DNA of 64,000 bases from contig NZ_VFMK01000001.1 in NCBI RefSeq assembly GCF_006715025.1, positions 4,836,001-4,900,000 of the forward strand. Reading direction: 5' to 3'. Numbering within the stretch: position 1 is the first letter of the stretch; every line of letters begins with the position of its first letter. This stretch comes from Serratia fonticola. Its GTDB lineage: Bacteria > Pseudomonadota > Gammaproteobacteria > Enterobacterales > Enterobacteriaceae. Shown here one piece after another: positions 26,800-41,700 of the stretch. The notes under the pieces were generated by a model that saw only the letters and a list, made by a program, of their open reading frames with translations, searched no databases and was not told where the DNA came from. The position numbers were made by a program, and so were the translations under genes.

Positions 26800-29700
26800 A
26801 TGGCACAAACCAATTTTACCCTTGGGGCTGTTGATATCATTGCTCGTAACGGCGGTACAAAAGTCGCAGACGTAGCGGCAGGTTCCCGCTCTGTCATTCT
26901 GCCGCAAAGCAGTATCGTACGTATCCATGGTACCCAGGCACTGGTAAGCAGCTATGAACGCCAAGGTAACGATCTGATTGTGCACATGAAAGATGGCACG
27001 ACGGTACGTTACCAGAGCTTCTTTAACGTCGATGCTGACGGAAAGCACAGTGAGTTGGTTTTTGACGATGGAAATGGTGCTATTCAGCACGCAATATTCC
27101 CAGCTACCGCCGCCGCTTCCGCCGAACCCGTTCTGATTACACCGCAATTCGAAACACTCACCGACATTTCACCGCTGCTGATTGGCAACCATGATTTATC
27201 CAATGGTGCCATCGCTGCTATTCTGGCTGGCCTGGCACTTGGGGCTGGCGTTGCAATCGCCGCTGCGACGGGGAGTAAACACGATAACAACAATAACGAA
27301 ACGACCCCACCGCCAGTACAACCGACCCTGACCGTCGGAACACTGGGTCAGGACAACGTTCTGAACGCCAGTGAGGTTAAAATTGCCCAGTTGCTGAGCG
27401 GCCTGACCACCGGCGTTGCCGCAGGCGTGACCATCACGCTGACGCTCAACGGCAAAAGTTACACTACTACCGTCGGGGCCGATGGCAAGTGGAGCTTTGA
27501 CTTCAGCTCCGCTGCGCTTGCTGGCCTGAAAGACGGCAATTATCAACTGACGGTTAAACTGACTAACCAGGATGGGATCAGCGTCGAAAAAACGATCAAC
27601 GTACTGGTCGATATCACCCCGCCGGTCTTGACCGTTAATCCATTGACCGGCGACGACCATCTGACCGGCACAGAGTTGAAGACGTCACAGGCGCTGACCG
27701 GTACCGGCGAAGCCGGGCTGACAATAACCATTACCCTGAACGGCAAGACCTACACCACGACGGTCGGTAGCGATGGCAAGTGGAGTCTGCAACTGCCTGC
27801 GGCGGATCTGGCTTTGCTGAAAAACGGTAACTATGACCTGATCGCGACCTCTGTCGATAAAGCGGGCAACCAAACCACGCTGGATCACCCGTTCTCCGTT
27901 GACACCACGATCAATAATACCTCTCCACAGATCTCTATTAGCGCCCTAGCCAACGATAACGTTCTCAATGCCAACGAAGCGAAAAGCGCCCAAACGCTGA
28001 GTGGGCACACTCAAAATGTTGAAGCAGGACAAACCGTTACCGTCACGCTGAACGGTAAAACCTATAGCGCAGTGGTTCAGAGTGATGGCAGTTGGTCGCT
28101 TTCACTGCCTGCCGCCGATCTGGCCGCGCTGGCCAATGGCTCGATCACGATCAATGCCACCGTCACCGACAAAGCAGGCCAAAGCGCCAGCGCTCATGAA
28201 ACGATCACCGTCGATTTAACCGCCCCTGAACTGACCGTAAACAAACTGGCGGGGGACGATGTGCTCAACGCCGCCGAGGCACATACGCCACAGACGCTGA
28301 GTGGCACCAGTAATCCAGGCCAGACAGTTGTCGTTACCCTGAATGGTAAAACCTACACGGCGGTGACGGGCGCAGATGGCAAGTGGAGCCTGGTACTGCC
28401 TGCCGCAGATTTGCAAGCGTTGGCTCAAGGGGATAATACCCTCACCGTAACGGCTACCGACGCCGCAGGCAACAGCACTACCGTAACAGAGCATGTGCAG
28501 GTAGACACTGTTCCACCGGTGCTGACGCTGGATAAGTTTACCGGGGATGACTTTGTCTCCGCCGACGAGCAAAAATCGGCGCAAAATATCACCGGCACCG
28601 CCTCCGTCAGCGAAGCCGGGCTGGTGGTCAGCGTTTCATTCAACGGCAAAACCTATACCGGCACCGTAGGCGCAGATGGCAAATGGAGCATCAGCGTGCC
28701 TGCCGCAGACATGGCGGCCCTGACCAACGGTACCTACGAGATGATCGCCACGATTAGCGATCAGGCGGGCAATACGACCACGACTGCACCGCAGGTTATC
28801 ACCGTAGACAACCATATTTCGGCCATCAATATCGGCATTGTCTCTTCCGACGATAAGCTCAACGCCGTCGAAGCCGGGCTTCCTCTTGCCATCAGCGGCA
28901 CCACAGCCAACGTCGCCACCGGGGCTACCGTTACCGTCACCCTCAATGGCAAAACCTATACCGCTCTGGTATTGGCAGACGGCAGTTGGACATTGCAGGT
29001 GCCTAGCGCCGATCTGCAACTGCTGGCCGAAGGCAGCAACACCATTTCTGCCAGCGTGACAGGCAACGATGGTTCTACCGTGACCACCACGCATAATCTG
29101 GATGTTTACACTCATGATCTGCCTGTGGTGACTCTGGACACGCCGTTTGGTGATGGCATCCTGAATGGCGCAGAAGCGGGTCAACCACAGACGCTTACCG
29201 GCACCACCGGCATCACCACGCCTGGGCAGACCGTCACCGTGACCCTGGGCGGCAAAACCTACACCGGTACCGTTGACGGTTCTGGCCACTGGAGCGTCAC
29301 CGTCCCTGCCGCCGATTTGCAAGCGTTGCCAGACGGCACGCCAGCGTTGTCCGTGGTGGTCACCGATGCCGCCGGCAACAGCAATACCCTGAACACCACC
29401 GTCACCGTCGATGAGACCGCGCCAACCCTGACCATTAACGTAGTGGCTGGGGATGATGTGCTGAACGCCGCCGAAGTGCAGGTGGCGCAGACCGTCTCCG
29501 GAACCGCCTCAATCGCGGATGCGGGCCGTACCGTCACACTGACCTTGAACGGCAAAACCTACACTGCAGTGGTGCAACCAGATGGTTCGTGGAGCACCAG
29601 CCTACCCGCCGCCGATCTGCAAGCGCTGTCTGATGGCAGCCACAACCTGGTCGCCACCCTCACCGATGCCGCAGGCAACAGCACCAGCGTCACCCACAGC

Positions 29701-32700
29701 GTCAGCGTCGACGCCAACCCGGCCGATCTGCCAACCCTCAGCATCGGCATCTTTGCCGGTAACGACGTGCTCGACGGCGCGGAAGTAAAAACCGCCCAGA
29801 CCGTCTCCGGCACCACCACCCACGTGCAGGCCGGGCAGACCGTCACCGTCACCCTGAACGGTAAAACTTACACCGCCACCGTGCTGGCCGACGGCTCCTG
29901 GAGCACCAGCGTGCCCGCCGCCGATCTGGCACTGTTGGCCAACGGCCAGACTACCATCACCGCCAGCGTCAGCGACAGCGCCGGTAACCCGGCCAGCGCC
30001 AGCCATGACGTGACCGTCGACACCAGCCTCAGCGGCCTGTCCATCGACGTCATTGCCGGTGACGACAAGCTCAACCTGGCCGAAAGCCTGCTACCGCTCG
30101 CCATCAGCGGCAGCAGCGAGAACCTGGCCGTGGGCGCGACCATTACCGTCACGCTCAACGGTAAAACCTACACCGGCACCACCCTGGCGGACGGCGCCTG
30201 GAGCGTCAGCGTGCCTGCCGCCGATTTGGCGTTGCTGGCGGACGGCACCACCACCGTGACCGTCACCGCCACCGATCTGGCCGGTAACCCGGTCAGCGGC
30301 AGCCACGATCTGGGTGTGTTTATCCATACCCTGCCAGAGGCCACCCTGAACACGCCGTTTGGTGATGGCATCCTGAATGGCGCAGAAGCGGGTCAACCGC
30401 AGACCATTAGCGGTTCCACCGGCATCACCACCCCAGGCCAGACCGTCACCGTCACCCTGGGCGGCAAAACCTACACCGGCACCGTGGATGGCAGCGGCCA
30501 CTGGAGCGTCACCATTCCGGCCACCGATTTGCAAGCGTTGCCAGACGGCACGCCAGCCTTGTCCGTGGTGGTCACCGATGCCGCCGGCAACAGCAATACC
30601 CTGAACACCACCGTCACCGTCGATGAGACCGCGCCGACCCTCACCGTTAACGTAGTGGCTGGGGATGATGTGCTGAACGCCGCCGAAGTACAGGTGGCGC
30701 AGACCGTCTCCGGCACCGCGTCCGTCGCAGATGCGGGCCGCACCGTCACCCTGACCCTGAACGGCAAAACCTACACCGCGGTGGTACAGCCAGACGGCAC
30801 CTGGAGCGCTTCACTGCCTGCGGCTGACTTGCAGGCACTGTCTGATGGCAGCCACAATCTGGTGGCCACCCTCACCGATGCCGCAGGCAACAGCACCACC
30901 GTCACCCACGGCATCAGCGTCGAGGCCAATCCGGCCGATCTGCCAACCCTCAGCATCGGCATCTTTGCCGGTAACGACATCCTCGACGGCGCGGAAGTGA
31001 AAACCGCCCAGACGATCTCGGGGAGCACCACCCATGTGCAGACCGGGCAGACCGTCACCATTACCCTGAACGGTAAAACTTACACCGCCACCGTGCTGGC
31101 CGACGGCTCCTGGAGCACCAGCGTACCCGCCGCCGATCTGGCCCTGCTGGTCAACGGCCAGACCACCATCACCGCCAGCGTCAGCGACAGCGCCGGTAAC
31201 CCGGCCAGCGCCAGCCATGACGTGACCGTCGACACCAGCCTCAGCGGCCTGTCTATCGACGTGATTGCCGGTGACGACAAGCTCAATCTGGCGGAAAGCC
31301 TGCTGCCGCTGGCCATCCACGGCAGCAGCGAGAACCTGGCCGTGGGCGCGACCATTACCGTCACGCTCAACGGTAAAACCTACACCGGCACCACCCTGGC
31401 GGACGGCGCCTGGAGCGTCAGCGTGCCTGCCGCCGACCTGGCGTTGCTGGCCGATGGCACCACCACCGTGACCGTCACCGCCACCGATCTGGCCGGCAAC
31501 CCGGTCAGCGGCAGCCACGATCTGGGCGTGTTTATCCACAGCCTGCCGGACGCCACCCTGAACACGCCGTTTGGCGATGGCATCCTGAACGGTACAGAAG
31601 CGGGTCAACCGCAGACCATTAGCGGTTCCACCGGCATCACCACGCCTGGGCAAACCGTCACCGTGACCCTGGGCGGCAAAACCTACACCGGCACCGTGGA
31701 TGGCAGCGGCCACTGGAGCGTCACCGTCCCTGCCGCCGATCTGCAAGCGTTGCCAGACGGCACGCCAGCCTTGTCCGTGGTGGTCACCGATGCCGCTGGC
31801 AACAGCAATACCCTGAACACCACCGTCACCGTCGATGAGACCGCGCCAACCCTGACCATTAACGTAGTGGCTGGGGATGATGTGCTGAACGCCGCCGAAG
31901 TGCAGGTGGCGCAGACCGTGTCTGGCACCGCCTCGATTGGTGATGCAGGCCGCACCGTCACCCTGACCTTGAACGGCAAAACCTATACCGCGGTGGTGCA
32001 GCCAGATGGCTCGTGGAGCACCAGCGTACCCGCCGCCGACCTGCAGGCACTCAGCGACGGCAGCCACAACCTAGTCGCCACCCTCACCGATGCCGCAGGC
32101 AACAGCACCAGCGTCACTCACAGCGTCAGCGTCGATGCCGATCCGGCCGATCTGCCAACCCTCAGCATCGGCATCTTTGCCGGTAACGACATCCTCGACG
32201 GCGCGGAAGTGAAAACCGCCCAGACGATCTCGGGGAGCACCACCCATGTGCAGACCGGGCAGACCGTCACCATTACCCTGAACGGTAAAACTTACACCGC
32301 CACCGTGCTGGCCGACGGCTCCTGGAGCACCAGCGTACCCGCCGCCGATCTGGCCCTGCTGGTCAACGGCCAGACCACCATCACCGCCAGCGTCAGCGAC
32401 AGCGCCGGTAACCCGGCCAGCGCCAGCCATGACGTGACCGTCGACACCAGCCTCAGCGGCCTGTCTATCGACGTGATTGCCGGTGACGACAAGCTCAATC
32501 TGGCGGAGAGCCTGCTGCCGCTGGCCATCCACGGCAGCAGCGAGAACCTGGCCGTGGGCGCGACCATTACCGTCACGCTCAACGGTAAAACCTACACCGG
32601 CACCACCCTGGCGGACGGCGCCTGGAGCGTCAGCGTGCCTGCCGCCGATTTGGCGTTGCTGGCCGATGGCACCACCACCGTGACCGTCACCGCCACCGAT

Positions 32701-35700
32701 CTGGCCGGCAACCCGGTCAGCGGCAGCCACGATCTGGGTGTGTTTATCCATACCCTGCCAGAGGCCACCCTGAACACGCCGTTTGGTGATGGCATCCTGA
32801 ACGGTACAGAAGCGGGTCAACCGCAGACCATTAGCGGTTCCACCGGCATCACCACGCCTGGGCAAACCGTCACCGTGACCCTGGGCGGCAAAACCTACAC
32901 CGGTACCGTTGACGGTTCTGGCCACTGGAGCGTCACCGTCCCTGCCGCCGATCTGCAAGCGTTGCCAGACGGCACGCCAGCCTTGTCCGTGGTGGTCACC
33001 GATGCCGCCGGCAACAGCAATACGCTGAACACCACCGTTACCGTTGACGAAACCGCACCGACCCTCACCGTTAACGTAGTGGCTGGGGATGACGTGCTGA
33101 ACGCCGCCGAAGTACAGGTGGCGCAGACCGTGTCTGGCACCGCCTCGGTCGCAGATGCGGGCCGCACCGTCACCCTGACCTTGAACGGCAAAACCTACAC
33201 CGCCGTGGTACAGCCGGATGGCACCTGGAGCGCTTCACTGCCTGCGGCTGACTTGCAGGCATTGTCTGACGGTAGCCACAATCTGGTCGCCACCCTCACC
33301 GATGCCGCAGGCAACAGCACCAGCGTCACCCACGGCATCAGCGTCGACGCCAACCCGGCCGATCTGCCAACCCTCAGCATCGGCATCTTTGCCGGTAACG
33401 ACGTGCTTGACGGCGCGGAAGTGAAAACCGCCCAGACGATCTCGGGGAGCACCACCCATGTGCAGGCCGGGCAGACCGTCACCGTCACCCTGAACGGTAA
33501 AACTTACACCGCCACCGTGCTGGCCGATGGCTCCTGGAGCACCAGCGTACCGGCCGCCGATCTGGCCCTGCTGGTCAACGGCCAGACCACCATCACCGCC
33601 AGCGTCAGCGACAGCGCCGGTAACCCGGCCAGCGCCAGCCATGACGTGACCGTCGACACCAGCCTCAGCGGCCTGTCTATTGACGTGATCGCGGGCGACG
33701 ACAAGCTCAATCTGGCCGAGAGCCTGCTGCCGCTGGCCATCCACGGCAGCAGCGAGAACCTGGCCGTGGGCACCACGGTGACCGTCACGCTCAACGGTAA
33801 AACCTACACCGGCACCACCCTGGCGGACGGCGCCTGGAGCGTCAGCGTGCCTGCGGCCGACCTGGCGTTGCTGGCGGACGGCACCACCACCGTGACCGTC
33901 ACCGCCACCGATCTGGTCGGTAACCCGGTCAGCGGCAGCCACGATCTGGGCGTGTTTATCCACAGCCTGCCGGACGCCACCCTGAACACGCCGTTTGGCG
34001 ATGGCATCCTGAACGGCACGGAAGCCGCCCAACCGCAGACCATTAGCGGTTCCACCGGCATCACCACGCCTGGGCAAACCGTCACCGTGACCCTGGGCGG
34101 CAAAACCTACACCGGTACCGTTGACGGTTCTGGCCACTGGAGCGTCACCGTCCCTGCCGCCGATTTGCAAGCGTTGCCAGACGGCACGCCAGCGTTGTCC
34201 GTGGTGGTCACCGATGCCGCCGGCAACAGCAATACCCTGAACACCACCGTTACCGTTGACGAAACCGCGCCCACCCTGACCGTTAACGTAGTGGCCGGGG
34301 ATGACGTGCTGAACGCCGCCGAAGTACAGGTGGCACAGACCGTGTCTGGCACCGCCTCGGTCACAGATGCGGGCCGTACCGTCACCCTGACCCTGAACGG
34401 CAAAACCTACACCGCCGTGGTACAGCCAGACGGCACCTGGAGCGCTTCACTGCCTGCGGCTGACTTGCAGGCACTGTCTGATGGCAGCCACAATCTGGTG
34501 GCCACCCTCACCGATGCCGCAGGCAACAGCACCACCGTCACCCACGGCATCAGCGTCGAGGCCAATCCGGCCGATCTGCCAACCCTCAGCATCGGCATCT
34601 TTGCCGGTAACGATGTGCTTGACGGCGCGGAAGTGAAAACCGCCCAGACGATCTCGGGGAGCACCACCCATGTGCAGGCCGGCCAGACCGTCACCGTCAC
34701 CCTGAACGGTAAAACTTACACCGCCACCGTGCTGGCCGACGGCTCCTGGAGCACCAGCGTGCCCGCCGCCGATCTGGCGCTGTTGACCAACGGCCAGACC
34801 ACCATCACCGCCAGCGTCAGCGACAGCGCCGGTAACCCGGCCAGCGCCAGCCATGACGTGACCGTCGACACCAGCCTCAGCGGCCTGTCTATTGACGTGA
34901 TCGCGGGCGACGACAAGCTCAATCTGGCGGAGAGCCAACTGCCGCTGGCCATCAGCGGCAGCAGCACCAATCTGGCCGTGGGCACCACGGTGACCGTCAC
35001 GCTCAACGGCAAGACCTACACCGGCACCACCCTGGCGGACGGCGCCTGGAGCGTCAGCGTGCCTGCCGCCGATTTGGCGTTGCTGGCGGACGGCACCACC
35101 ACCGTGACCGTCACCGCCACCGATCTGGCCGGCAACCCGGTCAGCGGCAGCCACGATCTGGGCGTGTTTATCCACAGCCTGCCGGACGCCACCCTGAACA
35201 CGCCGTTTGGTGATGGCATCCTGAACGGCACGGAAGCCGCCCAACCGCAGACCATTAGCGGTTCCACCGGCATCACCACCCCAGGCCAGACTGTCACCGT
35301 CACCCTGGGCGGTAAAACCTATACCGCCAGCGTCGACGGCTCTGGCAACTGGAGCGTCACCGTCCCTGCCGCCGATCTGCAAGCGTTGCCAGACGGCACG
35401 CCAGCGTTGTCCGTGGTGGTCTCCGATGCCGCCGGTAACAGCAACACGCTGAACACCACCGTTACCGTTGACGAAACCGCACCGACCCTCACCGTTAACG
35501 TAGTGGCTGGGGATGATGTGCTGAACGCCGCCGAAGTACAGGTGGCGCAGACCGTGTCTGGCACCGCCTCGGTCGCAGATGCGGGCCGCACCGTCACCCT
35601 GACCTTGAACGGCAAAACCTACACCGCCGTGGTACAGCCGGATGGCACCTGGAGCGCTTCACTGCCTGCGGCTGACTTGCAGGCATTGTCTGACGGTAGC

Positions 35701-38700
35701 CACAATCTGGTCGCCACCCTCACCGATGCCGCAGGCAACAGCACCACCGTCACTCACAGCGTCAGCGTCGACGCCAACCCGGCCGATCTGCCAACCCTCA
35801 GCATCGGCATCTTTGCCGGTAACGACGTGCTTGACGGCGCGGAAGTGAAAACCGCCCAGACGATCTCGGGGAGCACCACCCATGTGCAGGCCGGGCAGAC
35901 CGTCATCGTCACCCTGAACGGTAAAACTTACACCGCCACCGTGCTGGCCGACGGCACCTGGAGCACCAGCGTGCCGGCCGCCGATCTGGCGCTGTTGACC
36001 AACGGCCAGACCACCATCACCGCCAGCGTCAGCGACAGCGCCGGTAACCCGGCCAGCGCCAGCCATGACGTGACCGTCGACACCAGCCTCAGCGGCCTGT
36101 CCATCGACGTGATCGCGGGCGACGACAAGCTCAATCTGGCCGAGAGCCTGCTGCCGCTGGCCATCCACGGCAGCAGCGAGAACCTGGCCGTGGGCGCGAC
36201 CATTACCGTCACGCTCAACGGTAAAACCTACACCGGCACCACCCTGGCGGACGGCGCCTGGAGCGTCAGCGTGCCTGCGGCCGACCTGGCGTTGCTGGCG
36301 GACGGCACCACCACCGTGACCGTCACCGCCACCGATCTGGCCGGCAACCCGGTCAGCGGCAGCCACGATCTGGGCGTGTTTATCCACAGCCTGCCAGACG
36401 CCACCCTGAACACGCCGTTTGGCGATGGCATCCTGAACGGTACAGAAGCGGGTCAACCGCAGACCATTAGCGGTTCCACCGGCATCACCACGCCGGGCCA
36501 GACCGTCACCGTCACCCTGGGCGGTAAAACCTACACCGGCACCGTCGACGGCTCTGGCAACTGGAGCGTCACCGTCCCTGCCGCCGATCTGCAAGCGTTG
36601 CCAGACGGCACGCCAGCGTTGTCCGTGGTGGTCTCCGATGCCGCCGGTAACAGCAACACGCTGAACACCACCGTTACCGTTGACGAAACCGCACCCACCC
36701 TCACTGTGGGTCTGGTTGCAGGGGATGACGTGCTGAACGCCGCCGAAGTGCTGGTGGCGCAGACCGTCTCCGGCACCGCGTCCGTCGCAGATGCGGGCCG
36801 TACCGTCACCCTGACCTTGAACGGCAAAACCTACACCGCCGTGGTACAACCAGATGGCTCGTGGAGCACCAGCCTGCCCGCTACCGACCTGCAAGCGCTC
36901 AGCGACGGTAGCCACAATCTGGTGGCCACCCTCACCGATGCCGCAGGCAACAGCACCAGCGTCACCCACAGCCTCAATGTCGATGCCAATCCGGCCAACC
37001 TGCCAACGCTGAGCATCGGCGTATTCGCCGGGGATGATATCGTTAACGGAGCCGAAGCGCTGGTCACCCAGGTCCTGTCCGGTACCACCACCCATGTCGA
37101 AGTCGGCCAGACCGTAACGCTAACCCTGAACGGCAAAACCTACTTCGCCACCGTGCAGTTAGGCGGCGGCTGGAGCGTTAACGTGCCGGCGGCGGATCTG
37201 GCATTACTGGCCAACGGCCAGGCCACCATCACCGCCAGCGTCAGCGATCTGGCAGGCAACCCGGCCACCAGCAGCCATACCATCAGCGTTGATACGGCGG
37301 TGGAAAGCATCGCCATTAACCTGATTGCCGGTGACGATAAGCTGAACCTGGCCGAGGCCTCACAGCCGCTGACCATCAGCGGGACCACGGTCAATGTGAA
37401 CGCTGGCCAAACCGTTACCGTAACCTTGAACGGCAAGACCTACACCGGCGTTGTTCTGGCTAACGGCAGTTGGAGCGTATCGGTGAACAGCGCCGATCTG
37501 CTGGCACTGCAAGACGGCCTGACGACGGTCACCGCCAGCGTCTCCAACCCAGGTGTCGATCCGGTCAACGACAGTCATTCACTGGATGTGCATATCCATA
37601 CCCTGCCGGAGCCAACCATCAATCTGCCGTTTGGCGATGGTTTCCTCAATCAGGCTGAGGCCGCCACAGCACAACTGCTGAGCGGCAGCACAGGCATCCC
37701 TGGTGCGGGACAAAGCGTGGTAGTCACGCTGGGTGGAAAAACCTATACCGCAACCGTGGATGGCAGCGGTAGCTGGAGCGTTTCCATCCCATCGGCCGAT
37801 CTGCAAAACCTGCCAGCGGGCAGCAACACCATCAGCGTATCCGCTACGGACTCCGCGGGTAACAGCGTGCCTGGCAGCACTACGGCACAGGTCGATTTGG
37901 TGCCACCAACGCTGGCGGTCAAGCCGTTTGCCGGGGATGACAAGGTTAACGCCCTGGAAAGCCTCAGCGACCAGGTGGTTTCCGGCACCGCTTCCATCGC
38001 CGACGCCGGACGTACCGTCACGGTGACCTTCAACGGTAAGTCCTATACCGGGGTAGTCGCCAACGACGGCACCTGGAGTGCCACCATCCCAAGCGCCGAT
38101 CTGCAAGCGATAGGCGATGGCAGTTATCCATTAACCACCACCCTGAGCGATGCGGCAGGCAACACCACCACCGTCACCCATACCGTGACGATCGATGCCA
38201 ATCCGCTGGATCTGCCAACCCTGAGCATCAATGTGTTTGCCGGTAACGATATTATCGACGGCGCCGAGGTGAAAACCAGCCAGACGCTGAGTGGCACCAC
38301 CACCCATGTAGAAGCGGGCCAGTTGGTGACCATCACGCTGAATGGCAAAACCTATACCGCCACCGTGCTGGCAGACGGTACCTGGAGCACTAACGTACCC
38401 GCCGCCGATCTGGGCCAACTGGCTCAGGGCAACAGCACCATTAGCGTCACCGTCAGCGATACTTCCGGCAACCCGGCAACGGCAACGCATAACGTGGTGG
38501 TCAACACGGCCCTGAGCGGCATCGCCATCGACGTGATTGCTGGTGACGACAAGCTGAATCTGGCCGAAAGCCTGCTGCCATTAACCATCAACGGTAGCAG
38601 TCTCAATCTGGCAACCGGCGCAAGCGTGGCCGTCACGCTGAACGGTAAAACCTACACCGGCATTACGCTGGCGGACGGTTCCTGGAGCGTGCTGGTACCA

Positions 38701-41700
38701 CCGGCCGATCTGGCGCTGTTGGCAGACGGCAATATCAACCTGAGCGTTTCCGCTGTTGACCAGGCCGGTAACCCGGTCAGCAGCAGCCATACGCTGGGCG
38801 TATTTATCCATAACCTGCCAGAGGTTACCCTCAATACGCCGTTTGGCGATGGCATCTTGAACGGTACGGAAGCGGGCCAGCCACAGACTATCACCGGCTC
38901 CACCGGCATCACCACGCCGGGGCAAACCGTGACCGTAACCCTTGGGGATAAAACCTACACCGGCACCGTGGACGGTAGCGGCAACTGGAGCGTCACCGTA
39001 CCGGTTGGCGATCTGCAGGCGCTGCCGGATGGGACACCAGTGCTCAACGTCGTGGTCACCGATCCTGCGGGCAACAGCAATACCCTGAATGGCACCGTCG
39101 TGGTCGATAAGGTCGCGCCAACCCTCACCGTTGGCGTGATTGCCGGGGATGACGTGCTTAACAGCGCAGAAGTGCTACTCAACCAGACCGTCTCCGGCAC
39201 CGCCTCCATCGGGGATGCAGGTCGTACCGTGACGCTGACGTTGAACGGTAAAACCTACACCGCGGTGGTTCAGCCGGACGGCTCGTGGAGCACTTCGCTG
39301 CCAACCGCCGATCTCACCGCACTGTCCGATGGCAGCTATAACCTGGTCGCCACCCTGACCGATAGCGCCGGTAACAGCACCAGCGTCACCCACGCAATCG
39401 GGGTTGATGCCAGTGCGTTGAACGCACCGGTGTTAACAATTGGCACCTTCGCGGGCAACAATATTATTGACGGTGCCGAGGTGCAGGCAACGCAAACCCT
39501 GAGCGGCAGCAGTTTACATGTTGAAGCCGGGCAGATCGTTTCTATCACCCTCAATGGCAAAACCTATACCGCCACCGTGCAGGCAGACGGTTCCTGGAGC
39601 ACCAACGTACCGGCGACCGATCTGGCTCTGCTGACCAACGGCAGTTTAACCATCACTGCCGACGTCACCGATAAAGCCGGTAACCCGGCCAGCGCCACCC
39701 ACGATGTTACGGTCGATCTCACCCAGAGCGCCCTGGCGATTGCGCCAATCACCGGTGATAACCAGTTGAACGCCATCGAAGCCGCCGCAGGGATCAGCAT
39801 CAGCGGGAGTTCTACCAACGTGGCCGCGGGTGCGACCGTCACCATTGCACTGAACGGTAAGTTCTACGATGCGATAGTGCAGGCCGATGGCAGTTGGACG
39901 ACGACCGTTCCTTCGGCCGACTTGACGATCCTGGGCGATGGCAAACTGACCGTCACCGTCAGCGCCACCGACGAAGCGGGCAATCTGGTCACCGGTTCGC
40001 AGCAGTTGGGCGTGCTGATCAACAGCCTGCCGGTTGCTACCCTGAATACGCCGTTCGGTGATGGCTATCTGAACAAGGCGGAATCCACCAGCGATCAAAC
40101 GCTGAGCGGCACCACCGGCGTCAGCGGTAGTGGGCAAACCGTCAGCGTGGTACTGGGAGGGAAAACCTATACCGGCATCGTCGATAACAACGGCAACTGG
40201 AGCGTGACCGTACCCAGTGCCGATCTGGCGGCCCTGCCTGACGGCCCAACCAGCATTGGGGTCACCGTCGGCGACGTAGCTGGCAATACTTCCAGCATCA
40301 CCTCCAGCGCCACGGTCGACCTGACCTTGCCGGTACTCACCATCAATACCGTCAGCGGTGATGACATCATCAACATCGCCGAAAGCCAGCAGCCACTGCA
40401 AATCACCGGTACCGCACCGGCCAATGACAGCGGCCAGCCGGTGGTAGTGAAAGTCACCATCAACGGCTTGACCTATAACGGGCTGGTGCAGACGGATGGC
40501 AGCTGGAGCATCACTATACCTGCCGGCGATCTGGCTAACCTGCCGAACGGTGGTACCACTATCACCGCTACGCTGACCGATGCCGCTGGCAACACCGGCA
40601 GCGTCAGCCACGGCATTACCCTGGATACCGACCCGGCCCAGGCACCGCTGTTGACCATCAACACCCTGTCCGGTGACGACTACATCAACCAGGCTGAATC
40701 CGGCCTGCCGCTGACCATCAGCGGGGGCAGCCAGCGCGTCGAACAAGGGCAACAGGTTACCGTAACGCTGAATGGCAAAACCTATACCGCCGTCGTCGGC
40801 GCAGACGGCAGCTGGAGCCTGCAGGTTCCGGCAGCCGATGTGGGCGCCTTACCAGACGGTAAAGATACGATTACCGCAACGGTTAGCGATACCTCCGGCA
40901 ACCCTGCCAGTGCCACCCACAATGTCACCGTGATTGCCGAGGCAGCCGACCTGCCACAGCTGTCGGTCAACGTGATTGCCGGTGATGACATCATCAACGC
41001 CAACGAGGCGAAAGCTGCCATCATCATCAGCGGGGGCTCCAGCCACGTGCAGCCTGGCCAGGTGGTTAGCGTGTTGCTCAACGGCAAAACCTACACCGCC
41101 GTGGTGGGAGCAGACGGTAGCTGGAACGCAACGGTACCAGCAGTCGATGTGCAGGCCTTGCCGCAAGGTTCACAGACCGTCACCGCAACGGTGACCGACA
41201 TCGCTCATAACCCAGCTAGCGCCACCCATAACGTCACGGTTGACACCGTGCCGCCATTGCTGGAGATCGATCTGTTTGCCGGCGATAACATCCTGAACCT
41301 GGCGGAAGCGCTGTTGGGGCAAGTGTTGAGCGGGCATACCGATCCGGGCCTGACCGTTACCGTCACGTTGGGCGCCAACGTTTACACCGCCCTGGCGGAT
41401 CCGACGACCGGTGCGTGGAGCGTTAATATCCCAAGCAATATCCTGCAAGGGCTGTTGGATGGCAATGTCACCATCGGTGCCAGCGTAACGGATGCGGCAG
41501 GGAATACCGTTTCCAATAGCATCTCGGTGACGGTAGATACTCATACGCTGCCATCGCTGACGCTGAACCCGCTGTTCGGTGACAATATTCTGAATATTGC
41601 CGAACTGGGCGTCGCTACACCAATCGGCGGTGCAGCAGCCAACCTGCTGGTTAACACACCGGTAGTAGTCAAGATTGGCACCTACGTGGTGAACGGTATC

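Noticed and set aside
30811..37095. Long minus-strand ORFs (up to 478 codons) antisense to the adhesin gene
   Set aside because: They recur at the 1,212-bp repeat period and arise because the GC-rich Ig-repeat codons lack stop complements. Their translations are Gly/Ala/Arg low complexity without motifs or ribosome-binding sites.
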